From contig CM069872.1 of NCBI GenBank assembly GCA_036172665.1, positions 56,716,101 through 56,780,100 of the forward strand: a stretch of 64,000 nt of DNA, read 5' to 3'. Below, one piece after another: positions 46,637 through 58,099 of this stretch. The notes beneath the pieces were generated by a model. It did not search any database. It was not told the origin of the DNA and saw only the letters and a list, made by a program, of their open reading frames with translations. The stretch comes from Prosopocoilus inquinatus. Taxonomy: Eukaryota; Arthropoda; Insecta; Coleoptera; Lucanidae. The first letter of the stretch is position 1. Each line of letters starts with the position of its first letter. The position numbers were made by a program, and so were the translations under genes.

Positions 46637-47778
46637 AAAAAAGAATTCGGGTCTTCCTCGATTTGTTCGTCAGGAATTTCGTCCGGCAAATTTTCTTCTA
46701 CTTGTTCTACATCATTTTCAACAATATTATGTAATTCTTCAAACACATAATGACGTGGGGCATTAGGGTTTTGGTTTTGAAAATAATTATTTCGATTTGG
46801 ATTTTGTTGTTGAGGACGGAATGTATTCCGCGTTGAAGTACTCATTGGTGTTGGTTTTTGAAATCTTTGAATCTGATTTGATTTAAATGCATTAGCGCTT
46901 GTGCTCGGATAACCAAAATTGTTTTTATTGAAATGTGATTGTTGATTTGAGTTCACATTTGGTTTTCCTAGCATTTGCACATTTTTTATAACGTTCGGTT
47001 GTTGTGGTTTAACAAATGCTTTATTAATAAAATTCGGTTTTGGAAGAATTTTATTTTTCTCGATTTTCTGTAGATTAACATCATATTGAAAATCATTTGT
47101 TAACATGCTTAGTGCATTATTTAAATCTGTGGGATTCTTAGTACGCATCAAGGATCCTATAGGTTCTTTTAATCCGCGTAATAATATACGTAAAGCATAA
47201 TTGCGAAAATAATTAGATAACACACGCGCTTCGTCCGCATTAAAGTGTGTAACTAAATACGAGATTTGCAAATTTAAGGAATGCTGTACACGGTTATAAA
47301 AATCAAACGGAGATTCATGACCCTGTTTTAATTCGGTCATTTCAATATTTAAACTGTAACAATCTCTTTTATCTGCATACGCTTCAATAAGAGCAGTTTT
47401 TAAATCATGCCAACTATTAATGATACAAGACGAGATATTAACAGCAGCTTCACCTTTAATTTTCGCTAAGATACTAGACATCAGATATTCATTCTGGAAG
47501 TCGTTATGATCTCGCACATTATAAAATTTGTTTACTAGTTTCTCACTAATTTCAATAAATCTGGGTAATAATTCCGTTTCCCCATTGAAATCAGGAACCA
47601 TTTCCAAATATTCTTTTTTTAGAATAGGAACTTGTTCTAGTGCCATTTTAATTGATTGATTTGATTTATTTTTTGTAATAGGCGATCTAGAACGAAAATT
47701 TCGAAAATTTTCAAAATGTGAGTCAGAATCGGAATCACTACTTGAATCGTATCGGTTTTCAGAACCTCTAAAAGACAT
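46603..47778 (-). CDS. gag: errantivirus Gag
   Basis: 391-aa capsid polyprotein starting at ATG (47,778). The N-terminus is Ser/Arg-rich and acidic (SSSDSDSDSHFENF). The middle is helical capsid-like, and the C-terminus is Asn/Gln/Pro-rich (QQQNPNRNNYFQNQNPN). No CCHC zinc knuckle is present, which is normal for errantiviruses. The last codons overlap pol, and a slippery site lies 33-39 bases before the stop codon ends. The frame is uninterrupted. Confidence 0.9.
   Translation of the reverse strand: MSFRGSENRYDSSSDSDSDSHFENFRNFRSRSPITKNKSNQSIKMALEQVPILKKEYLEMVPDFNGETELLPRFIEISEKLVNKFYNVRDHNDFQNEYLMSSILAKIKGEAAVNISSCIINSWHDLKTALIEAYADKRDCYSLNIEMTELKQGHESPFDFYNRVQHSLNLQISYLVTHFNADEARVLSNYFRNYALRILLRGLKEPIGSLMRTKNPTDLNNALSMLTNDFQYDVNLQKIEKNKILPKPNFINKAFVKPQQPNVIKNVQMLGKPNVNSNQQSHFNKNNFGYPSTSANAFKSNQIQRFQKPTPMSTSTRNTFRPQQQNPNRNNYFQNQNPNAPRHYVFEELHNIVENDVEQVEENLPDEIPDEQIEEDPNSFLCEIASDLDMN
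46636..46642 (-). promoter_or_regulatory. -1 ribosomal frameshift heptamer TTTTTTA at the gag-pol junction
   Basis: On the element strand T TTT TTA falls in the gag frame exactly as X XXY YYZ. A -1 slip there enters the pol frame, which lies -1 to gag. This heptamer is a classic retroviral slippery sequence. A downstream pseudoknot or stem was not resolved. Confidence 0.85.
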
Positions 47779-48060
47779 AAGTGCTACTCACAGTAAAATG
47801 ATCGTCCACTCCATGTAGTCTCAATATTCGCTTGCGACAGCGGAGTTTTATTTCTTCGATATTCCCTCGAAAAAATTGTTTTTCGCCCTTTCGATATGCT
47901 CTCGAAACTTGTCCTTCGAAGTACCTTCGATGTCCACTCGGAGTTCTTCTCGTTAAGCTACTCAGTTCACTTAACTGGGAAAGCGAATTTCTTGATTACC
48001 AATAAATCGTTGACACGAGCCAAATATTATATTCACTAATATTTGTTTGGCAATCCTACT

Positions 48061-48070
48061 GACTGCGCCA
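48061..48070 (-). other. primer-binding site of the errantivirus
   Basis: On the element strand TGGCGCAGTC follows the 5' LTR with a one-base overlap. TGG is the usual start of a site complementary to a tRNA 3' CCA end. The sequence resembles the tRNA-Ser type used by 17.6/297-like elements (recalled, not checked). Confidence 0.75.
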
Positions 48071-48307
48071 ATTAACTATCGATTTTACTCAAAACACTTT
48101 TTAAAAAAAACTTTTATTGATTCTGAATCGAAAACTAATACAAAAGCATGTGTTCCGTTATGCGGCTAATTACTGACTAACATAAAAATGCAATGCTTCT
48201 ACGTTGCGCGGCAATGCTGAATAAACAAAATTAGGCGAAGATCGGCGGCTTCCACGGTGTCACCGGCTTCTAACTTGCTGATGCAATGGGAAAGTCACCC
48301 TATAACT
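48070..48307 (-). repeat. errantivirus 5' LTR
   Basis: 238 bp, identical to the 3' LTR; holds the element promoter. No TATA box was assigned with certainty. On the element strand its last base is also the first base of the primer-binding site. Confidence 0.93.
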
Positions 48308-49473
48308 TATATATATACAATACATAAACAAACAATTTGTTCGCTCTGTAACCATGGCAATCAACATAAATGTCACAATATTTCGTGTATTTTTAAAAAT
48401 CGCAAAGAAAAGTCTAAATACTGTAAAAACTATTAACGACAATATCGACAACCCTACATCATTAAAAACAGAACTAAAATACGCATGTAATAATGGTGAA
48501 AGTTATATGGCATGCCATTAAAAAAAAAATAGTTATGGTGGTTTGAATATTCTCGAAGTTTATTAATTTTTTTGTGAGAACTCATGTAGCTAGAAATTTT
48601 TTTTAACAGTGTAATTGAAAAAGCGTTTCAAGACGAAACTTTCGCAAGAAACCACAAGATATTTGCATTTATTTGAGGTATTGCAAGAGCGATAGATATT
48701 TCTTTTTTAAAAATTGAATAACGCGAAAACGGTTTATATTAGACCCTATGTACGGTACACAAAGTCACATTAAAATTCAGTCCAGAACACGAAAATGTAA
48801 AAATATATAGGATGTTCCGTTTAAAATAACGAAGTGACCTAACGTCCAGGCTAAACGGAACACTCTGTATAGGTGAAACTAATTTTGAAATATGCTCCAC
48901 ACGATCCTGTGAAACTTTTATTTGAAACTTTTTTTCGGGAAATTAATAACTAGAGAGGTATGAAAGAATCCGCCTTAATTGGGACATCCTGTATGTATGT
49001 CTGTTGCTTAATAAATAACGAAGTGACCTAACGTCCAGGCTAAACGGAACACTCTGTACACGTCAAACTAATTTTAATATATGCTCCACATGATCCTGTG
49101 AAACTTTCATTTGAAACTTTTTTCCTAAAATTAATAAGTAGAGAGGTATAAAAGAATACGCTCTAAGTGGGACACCCTGTATATCGGACGTTCCAAAAAT
49201 TGCGTCGCCTTCGCAATAAATACGTCACCGCCAACTTCGACGTCAAATTAAAAAAATAACAATAATAATTTTTAATAATAATATGTCATTAAAGACAGAC
49301 AGACAATGACATTTGGGGCATTCATAGTTCACTAGAAATTTCCAAAAAAAGAAAAGAATTACTAAAAAAATTCCAGAAGTTTAAGTGGCGACATCCTGTG
49401 ATCGTTTTTTGACCTGACATTGCGTTGTACGCGCGAATATCCTCGGACAAGTCGTTTCGGTTTGTAGTGAATA

Positions 49474-49550
49474 TCTCGAGCCACACTTCTGCTGACGAGG
49501 ACCCAAATAAGGTTGAAACAGCTTTACAGAGAATGCTCGAGGGATCCACC
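49474..49550 (+). ncRNA. hammerhead-ribozyme-like motif, copy 2 (decayed)
   Basis: Second copy with CTGACGA (49,492-49,498), stem II GACC/GGTT around a CAAATAA loop, and GAAA (49,515-49,518). Stem I is CTTCTG (49,486-49,491) with CAGAG (49,527-49,531), extended by CTCGAG/CTCGAG. Here U and A stand before the cleavage position, but the G expected to pair in stem III is T. Stem II differs from copy 1 yet still pairs, which supports a selected RNA fold in the ancestor. The following bases (ATGCTCGAGGGATCCAC, then AATCAAAAACGATT) are shared with copy 1. Confidence 0.6.
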
Positions 49551-49629
49551 CGAATCAAAAACGATTTGCATTGATTTTTTTTTTTAATTAAAGTATCAGT
49601 GTTCTTAAAGTTTCAAAAGCTGTCATCAT

Positions 49630-50740
49630 ATACAAGGTGATTAAAAAAATAGTGTCGAAATTTGGAGGTCGAAAACTTTCACAATTCTTTAGAAATGAAA
49701 AAAAAAATCTGAAAATCACTCTGGGATATCTACAAGGTGATCAGGAAATAATGATAAAATTTTGACATTGAAGACTTTCATAATTCGTTTGAAATAAATT
49801 AAAAAAAAAAATTTGAAAAACCTCAGTATTTTTGATGTCGTAAAAGCTGCTGCTGTGATTGGATGATCAAATAATTGAAAAATTTTGGCGTTCAGGACTT
49901 TTACAATCCACTTCTCAAAAAATTCAAAAACATCAGTTTTTTTTTTTTTAATAGAAGTTGTCGATGACGATCGCACGACATTGTCAAAATTTTGACTTTC
50001 ACTGTTTTGATGGGCACTTCTAAAATAGATTTCCAGAAAACGTCAATATTTTCGGTGGTTTATTGAAAGTCCCGTGTCTACGAGGTGATTAAAAAATAGT
50101 GTCGAAATTTTAACGTTGACTTTTAATTCACCAGAAACCTTCATGACGAAAATGGAGAAGAAAAATTCAAAAAGTCAATGCATTTAGAGTTTCAAAAGCT
50201 GCCGAGTGAAGATGATCAAAAAGTGGTTGTCAAAATTTTCACTTCTACAATTTGCCAGAAATTTTTCAAAACCCATGGAGGTTCTCAGTAGTTTAAAAAC
50301 ATTCCCGCACGATCAAAAAATTGTGACGAAACGTAGGCGATTCTCTTTACAATGTTTTTTTTTTTTTTTGAATTTGTAAAACCACCGAAACATTGCATAA
50401 TTCGGCAACAATTCGTTTTTTCTACGGGGTGATCATAAAATCAAACCAAATCGTAAACAAGTTAATCATCGTTAATGACGTGAATAAATTAAAAAAATAA
50501 ATAAATAAAAGTAGAATTAATTCATATTAATCAAATTAGAAGTCATTTGAAAATTTTAAAGCAATTTGAAGAGATCACGCTGTTATCTATCTACAGGATG
50601 GTCGAAAACCAGTGTAAAAATTTTAATGTCCTTAAGTTTTTTTTTTTTTTTAATTCGCTAAGAAAGTAATAAAAAACTTTTGGAGTTGGATAAACCCGTC
50701 CTCGGTACTGTTTTATCTACAGGGTGATCAAGAAAAAGTG
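49630..50740. repeat. degenerate ~110-bp tandem array
   Basis: The phrase CTACAAGGTGATCAAAAAAT, then GTCGAAATTTTGAC, a TTCACAATTC-like piece and TTTCAAAAGCTG recurs about ten times with many indels. Confidence 0.7.
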
Positions 50741-51439
50741 TTCTGTGGAAGGCGTTCACAATACAATAGAGTCTCGATACAGTGAACTAATAGCTTTGTC
50801 ACTCCACCGAGGTGGAGCCTAAATTTGCCCGAAATTTTTCGAACATTAGAACAAAAAAAAAAAAAACCAACTTTAGGATGTAACGTCCGGATTATACCCC
50901 GCGATTCAGAAATGTCTCCTGATATTTTCACGACGTCACAAAAAATAAGATCACCTTTTTATATAATTTTTTTTTCCGAAACTGAATAATAATAAGGGAA
51001 TTATGACCTACCGAAAAGAAATAAATGACTCACCCCTCTGCCACCCAAACAGCATACCGACGTGGAACTGTAACAATAATTAATAAATTTAATAATAAAT
51101 TAAATCGAGAGAGAAAGTAAGGTTTCACTTACCCTACCGTTTTACGAAGCGTGCAGTTCTAGTGCCGAAAACTCCCCCAATCAGCAACCACAACACACAC
51201 ACAAACACTAAAAAAAAGAAGAAGAAAAAGCAATTAGAAAAATTGTAAGGTCTCGATAAATTAATAACTTCAAAAGCTTAATTTGAACCATTAAATTTAT
51301 AAACATATAAAATAGCGACATCTTACTATCGCTTTTTGACCTAACATTGCAGTAGGATAGACAAATTGAAGCGGGATTTGCTCCTAATAAGTCCCCCATG
51401 CAAGGCGGCCATGCTTGCTGTCAAAGCATAATGAAAGAT
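50741..51439. other. non-coding stretch between arrays
   Basis: No gene. GCGACATCTTACTATCGCTTTTTGACC near 51,314 repeats a phrase at 49,387, upstream of hammerhead copy 2. Confidence 0.5.
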
Positions 51440-54400
51440 TTTCATTATTTTAATTCATTCAATGCAACTGAACCAGACCTAACTTCATTCAACCCGAGTG
51501 AAAAATTAAGACAAAAATATATTAAAGCAATTAAAAGTAAAAAAAAAATGTGACAAATCCCAGGGTCAACCCAACTGAATTGAATTCAACTTAACTGCAT
51601 TTAATAGAAGCAAACAAATTTAAAAAAGAAACGAGTAAAGCGAAGTTCGGCCATTGTCAAGGTCAACCAGACTCGGCCCAACAACCGAACTCCATTCTAT
51701 TCAAGCCAAGGGAAAAAAAATTTAAATAAAAAAATTCAACCTAAGGAAAAAAATGTTTTAATCAAAAAACAATAAAAAAAATAGATGTTAACAATTAAAT
51801 GGAGAAAAAAATCGCACGTCAACGCAGCGTAACTCTAATCCAAGTGAAAAAATTTAATACAAATTAAAATATTGCATCGTATTGCTGTCCATTCTACAAA
51901 AGTAAAAAAAACGTAAATAAAAAATAGTTAAAAATAATGTTAAAATTTATACGTGGATTAAAGTTAAGTTAAAGAAATCTCTTGAGGACAATTCAATCCA
52001 ACTGACATCAACCAAACTTCATATGACATTAAAGATTACTGGAAAAATTAAATGTAAAGATTTAAAAAAAGTTAAAAATCGATTAAGAAATTTAACTAAC
52101 GTCAAGGTCAAAGCAACCCAACTTATCTTAGCTTAACTCCATATAACACAAATAAAAATTAAAAATTGCAGGAAAAATTGGAAGTATAAAAATTATTATC
52201 AATTAAAAATGAAGCTCGTCCAACTCCATATAAAGGAAATAAAAATTAAAAAGTACAAGAAGAATTAAAACTATAAAAATCGCAGGGTCAACCCAACTCA
52301 ACTGAATTCAAACTAACTGTATTCAATAGAAGCAAAAAATTTAAAATACCAAAAAATAAAAGTAAAAAATTTAAAAAAAGAACTATTAAAGCGACGTTCG
52401 GCTATTGTCAAGGTCAACCAGACTCGACCCAACAACTGAACTCCATTCTATTCAACCCAAGGAAAAAAAATTTAAATCAAATAATTCAATTCAAGAAAAA
52501 AAAAATTTTAATCAAAAAACAATAAAAAAAATAAATGTTAACAATTAAATGGAGAAAAAAATTGCACGTCGACGCAGGGTAACTCTAATCCAAATGAAAA
52601 AATTTAATATAAATTAAAATATTGCATCGTATTGCTCTCCATTCTACAAAAGTAAAAAAATAAAAAAATTAAAAATAGTTAAAAATAATGTTAAAATTTA
52701 TACGCGGATTAAAGTTAAGTTAAAGAAATCTCTTGAGGTCGATCCATCAACCGAACTTCATCTGACATTAAAGATGACTGGAAAAATTAAAAGAAAAGAT
52801 TTAAAAAAAGTTAAAAATCGATTAAAAAGAAGTTTAACTAACGTCAAGGTCAAACCAACTCGACTTCCCTTAGCTTAACTCCATGTAACACAAATAAAAA
52901 TTTAAAATTGCAGGAAAAATTGGAAGTATAAAAATTGTTATCAATTAAAAATTTTTTTTTATTAAATTTATACAGAGTTATGTTGACCTCGAGAGTAGTT
53001 GAGCTTCATTTTAATTGGTTTATATTTTTTAACGATTTTTGTACTTTTAATTCTTCTTGTACTTTTTAATTTTTATTTCCTTTATATGGAGTTGGTCGAG
53101 CTTCATTTTTAATTGATAATAATTTTTATACTTCCAATTTTTCCTGCAATTTTTAATTTTTATTTGTGTTATATGGAGTTAAGCTAAGGGAAGTCGGGTT
53201 GGTTTGACCTTGACATTAGTTAAACTTCTTTTTAATCGATTTTTAACTTTTTTTTTAATCTTTACTTTTAATTTTTCCAGTAATCTTTAATGTCAGATGA
53301 AGTTCAGTTGATGTCAGTTGGACTGGATCGACCTCAAGAGATTTCTTTAACTTAACTTTAATCCACGTATAAATTTTAACATTCTTTTTAAGCATTTTTT
53401 AATGTTTTTTTTTTATTTTTGTAGAATGGAGAGCAATATGACACAATATTTTAATTTGTATTAAATTTTTTCACTTGGATTAGAGTTACGCTGCGTCGAC
53501 GTGCAATTTTTTTCTCCATTTAATTGTTAACATTTATTTTTTTTATTGTTTTTTGATTTAAATTTTTTTTTTCTTGAATTGAATTATTTGATTTAAATTT
53601 TTTTTCCTTGGGTTGAATAGAATGGAGTTCGGTTGTTGGGTCGAGTCTGGTTGACCTTGACAATAGCCGAACGTCGCTTTAATAGTTTTTTTTTTTAATT
53701 TTTTACTTTTATTTTTTGGTATTTTAAATTTTTTGCTTCTATTGAATACAGTTAGTTTGAATTCAGTTGAGTTGGGTTGACCCTGCGATTTTTATAGTTT
53801 TAATTCTTCTTGTACTTTTTAATTTTTATTTCCTTTATATGGAGTTGGTCGAGCTTCATTTTTAATTGATAATAATTTTTATACTTCCAATTTTTCCTGC
53901 AATTTTTAATTTTTATTTGTGTTATATGGAGTTAAGCTAAGATAAGTTGGGTTGCTTTGACCTTGACGTTAGTTAAATTTCTTAATCGATTTTTAACTTT
54001 TTTTAAATCTTTACATTTAATTTTTCCAGTAATCTTTAATGTCAGATGAAGTTCAGTTGATGTCAGTTGGATTGAATTGTCCTCAAGAGATTTCTTTAAC
54101 TTAACTTTAATCCACGTATAAATTTTAACATTATTTTTAACTATTTTTTATTTATTTATTTTTTTTACTTTTGTAGAATGGACAGCAATACGATGCAATA
54201 TTTTAATTTGTATTAAATTTTTTCACTTGGATTAGAGTTACGCTGCGTTGACGTGCGATTTTTTTCTCCATTTAATTGTTAACATCTATTTTTTTTTATT
54301 GTTTTTTGATTAAAACATTTTTTTCCTTAGGTTGAATTTTTTGATTTAAATTTTTTTTCCCTTGGCTTGAATAGAATGGAGTTCGGTTGTTGGGCCGAGT

Positions 54401-54612
54401 CTGGTTGACCTTGACAATGGCCGAACTTCGCTTTACTCGTTTCTTTTTTAAATTTTTTTGCTTCTATTAAATGCAGTTAAGTTGAATTCAATTCAGTTGG
54501 GATTTGTCACATTCACTTATGATTGCTTTAATACATTTGTCTTAATTTTTTACTTGGGTTGAATGAAATTAGATCGGGTTCAGGTGCATTGAATGAATTA
54601 AAATAAATATAA
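51440..54612. repeat. 3.1-kb non-coding inverted repeat (foldback), duplicated unit in each arm
   Basis: ATTCATTCAATGCAACTGAACC at the left is mirrored by its near reverse complement ending at 54,600, and the arms match throughout to a centre near 53,000. Within the left arm a ~700-bp block beginning near 51,560 repeats near 52,290. The right arm carries both in reverse order. The left arm is A-rich on plus and the right arm T-rich. No reading frame of note. Confidence 0.9.
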
Positions 54613-55322
54613 TTTGGTTAACATCACTGAGTATTAACAATTGCGAGTTCGACTGATTGTGAACGATGCTTTTCGTTTCCGAAAATAACGCGAGCTCGAT
54701 TTCAATTTCATAAACGCTCGGGCAAGGAAGATATCGCGGGTGATTTCAAAACGTTCTTACCTTTCTCACTATCACAACAAATTCTAGGAACACTTAACGA
54801 TCACGTGCATTATAATAATCAAACGATTGCATTAAATATTGCAAATTCGATGCGGAAAGCTCGCCCTTTCCCTACCAATATCTGCTAAGTTACTGGAGGC
54901 GAGGGCCGATCAACCAATCAGAAAAGATAGCCGTGGAATGTACGCCTGTTTCTTGCGACGCGTTTTTTGTCAGCTTGTGAGAAGGATGCCTGCAGTGCAG
55001 AGCGTCAAAAGAAATGTGAAACTGCGACTTCGTCAAATACATGCGAGAATACTTTAATTTAAGATTTAAGATATCGATTACTTATTAAACTTTGGAATTT
55101 GCGATGCGGGCTCGTTAAAAATACTCTTTGCCTGACCGAATATCATAATAGAATTAATAGAAATTATTATTATTATTATTATTTAACTCATCCGCATTAA
55201 TTAATTATAATCGTCGGTTTGTAATTTGAAATTACATAAAATGGAAATTATTTGGGGCTACATTTACTTGTTTTAATAAACCAGGCCCTTTGGGAACGCG
55301 TTTAAAATGTTTTGATTGACCG
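54613..55322. other. mixed non-coding stretch
   Basis: Base composition is closer to a promoter region than to the flanking hairpin. Frames (e.g. 54,839-55,057) show no family features. Nothing firm. Confidence 0.4.
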
Positions 55323-58099
55323 CAGTGGCGTAGCTATGATAGGGGTTGCGGGGATTGCAAAGCAACTCGGCGCCAAAATGTCAGAGCCGCCCGTCCGGGC
55401 TCAAGAATAAAATTTTTTGTTTGAAAGCAAATTGCTCTTCCATCACTAACTTTTTTTTTTCTATCTATCTTATACAGGGTGTTTCGCATCGTTTATGAAG
55501 TTGCAAAACACCTTTTGCGTTTAATTCACATAATCAAGATCTATTAAACGAATGCGATTTCCAAGCGGCGCAGGGCCTGAGTAAAGAAACTTTTGAAATT
55601 TTCATGGCTCTTTCATTTTTTTTTAAGTTGCAAGACGAGCCAAAGTCAAGTTTAAGTAATCGTGCTTTATTTAGATGGGAAAGAGTCAAGAATCAAGAAA
55701 CCAAAAACGAAGAAGCTTTTAATTTTGAAGTGAATAAAATTTACTTTTTCAATTTTCTCGTGAAGAAAGAACAATCGCAGCCAGGGGCGGACCGTTAACT
55801 TTGGGGGGCCCTGGGCTACTGCTCTTCTTGGGGCCAACCCAATAAATCTAAATTAATTCAAGTTTGGGTTTAGGATTTGTGACGACTCATTCGTCAATTT
55901 GTCGATTTGTCTGATTTTTGCTTTTTTTAAAACATCAGAAATTATACCCAAAAAGACATTTTTCTTTTATATGATGCACCGAAATATACAGGCCGCTTTT
56001 AGAAGTGTGCCTGAAAATGAAGTCGGATACAGTACGAAACAGATCTACAATTTTTTCTTGTGTTTATTTCGAAACGAAAATTAGTTTCCTAAATTGTGTA
56101 CGCTACTGATGATGTGTTTCGATATTTTGACAGATGTGACATTTTTCCCTTCGTTTATGACGTTAGTGTTTTGCTTCGAATTTAATAAGTAAAAACATAA
56201 TGAAGCGTTGGAATATTATGTTATTAATCTTAATAATTTATTTAAAGAAATTTCCTTAATGCACGGTCGAATTTTATTCACATAACCTACAATCTTGTCG
56301 GCCTTGACGTTACGTCAAATATCTGTCAAATAAATAAAACAACAAAACACATCCGGTTGCAGTTGCGAAGAGCCAATTAAAAAATGCCCTTCTCTTAATT
56401 TTATTGTTGTTAAAGGAGCTGGTAAAAATTTTGCTACCCGGCGGCCTGACTTCTAGTTACGCCACTGCACGCAACTCAAATAGAAACTCAAACAATGTGA
56501 CGAAAAATATATTTTATATTCCGGACGATGTATAAAGCGGCTTTTAATTTTACTAGGAATCATAAAACATATTTTTTAATTGCGAAGGGTGTCCTTTGAT
56601 TTGAACTGGTCCTTGGACTGGAGCCCATGAAGACCACGCCTAAATCCGCCCTTGATCGTAGCGTCACGTGAAGAAAGAAAGAAGAAAGACTAAGAGCATA
56701 GTTTTTTCAATTTTCGGAGACATCATTGCCGGAAAACAATTTCAAAACAGCTGAAACACGTTAAGAAAACCACGTTCTGAGCGTCAATTTCGAAAGGACG
56801 GCGTTTGCAGCGCCATCTCTTATTCCGACAATCCGTAAATTTGTAATTTGCCGTGCGAAGAGCTTCCGAAACAACTGAAAAAAAAAACATTAGGTACGTT
56901 CAGAAACAATGTCCAGAAATAAAATTTCATACTTATTAAGTAGTTAAAGTGCACGCACTTGTAGCGCCATCTGTTACCCTGAATCAAAACGTTTTACTCT
57001 TTATTTACACGTGGAAAAATCTAAGAAAAGTCAAGAACAATGTTCTGAAAACCACTTTGAATAAAAGAAAAGTATTTGCGGTGCCATCTGTTACCACGAG
57101 TCATGACTGTTCTCTTCACGGCCAACTGAATTACTTAATTAATGTCATATACGGCCGGTCCAAAGAGCATTAGAAAATGTTTTCGGAAAAAGTGGTCAAG
57201 TGGCGCCATCAATTTCAAATCTGGCGTCGAATCGAAATTACTGACATCTTGAAACTTTTGGTTATGTGAAATGTCAATTCGTCTTGATGTTTAGGTTGTC
57301 AAAATAAGCGTCGGTATCGTAACCATGGTAACACTTAATTAATGAGTACGAGAGGGCGCTGGTAGACACACTTCGTGACTTGCTTTACTGGAACGCGTTT
57401 GTAGATTAATTGGACTGGCTGTATATGACATTTCAATTCTGTTAGCCGTGGTCCTTTTTATTTATGGGGAAGCAATTTGAAAGCAATTGAGAAATGCTCA
57501 GAAAATTCAGGAAATATGAAAATTAAATAGGAATTTTGCTCTCTTTAAATGCCGGAGGGCAGTTTCAAGACAGAACTTCTTCAAGAAAATGTTCGAGAAA
57601 CAATTGAAGCGTACCCTGCTTAGCGCTTGTTTTCGGGAGCATTTCTAACCTAAAATTCTGACCACTCCTTGTCACTTTTTAGAAATAGGATAATGCAAAA
57701 AAGCAATCTATTAAAAGCAGTTTGGTTTTACTTAGCGTATAGGAAGTAAGAAGCTGCTTGTTTTTTTTTTAAATTTTGTTCTCTTTTGTTTTTAGTTTTA
57801 ATAAAATAAATTAAACGACTTTTTTTACTGCTGTGTCGGAAGCAAAAAAAAAGCAGACAAATTACAGTTTCCTATAATTATCCTTTCTGAAAATGGTAGT
57901 GATTAAAGACGATTTTAATCATTTGAAAAATTTAAAAGCTTAAAATTTTGGTGAAATTTGTGAATTCGTCTTTAATCTATGGCATTTTGAAGAAGAATAA
58001 TAATTACAGGAAACTGTAATTTGTCTACCTACTAAAAGTAAAGGCGCCGGTAAAAATTTTGCAACCCGGCGCCTCGACTGACTTCTGGTTACGCCACTG
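55323..58099. mobile_element. possible hAT-like element(s) with CAGTGGCGTAGCT termini
   Basis: CAGTGGCGTAGCT at 55,323 faces AGTTACGCCACTG at about 56,466 and GGTTACGCCACTG ending at 58,099. GATTGACCG stands just before the left end (55,314) and again at 58,105, five bases past the right end, a possible target duplication. The interior lacks a transposase and carries several GCGCCATCTGTTAC motifs (56,810-57,210). Confidence 0.45.

Larger units (their letters stand above)
41069..48307 (-). mobile_element. complete errantivirus (gypsy-group LTR retrotransposon with env)
   Basis: A 7.24-kb element in minus orientation with two identical 238-bp LTRs, a tRNA primer-binding site, gag, pol and env, and a polypurine tract. 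On the element strand the LTR begins AGTTAT and ends GTTAATT, the errantivirus style. TATA flanks both sides (41,065-41,068 and 48,308-48,311), matching the errantivirus preference for TA-rich targets with a 4-bp duplication. The insertion sits in a TA microsatellite inside a foldback element. Identical LTRs and open reading frames mean a recent insertion. Confidence 0.95.
40300..49250. mobile_element. foldback element split by the errantivirus
   Basis: The arm at 40,300-40,990 recurs as reverse complement at 48,490-49,185, with a further short match outside (about 40,065-40,090 with 49,225-49,245). Each arm holds two tandem units of ~186 bp that begin with ACAGGGTGTCCCA or ACAGGATGTCCCA and include GAGTGTTCCGTTTAGCC. 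The native centre was a TA-rich spacer, now interrupted by the errantivirus. No coding capacity is seen in the arms. Confidence 0.85.

Noticed and set aside
46341..46766. 141-aa plus-strand frame
   Set aside because: Shadow of errantivirus pol and gag, which are on the other strand with full motifs.
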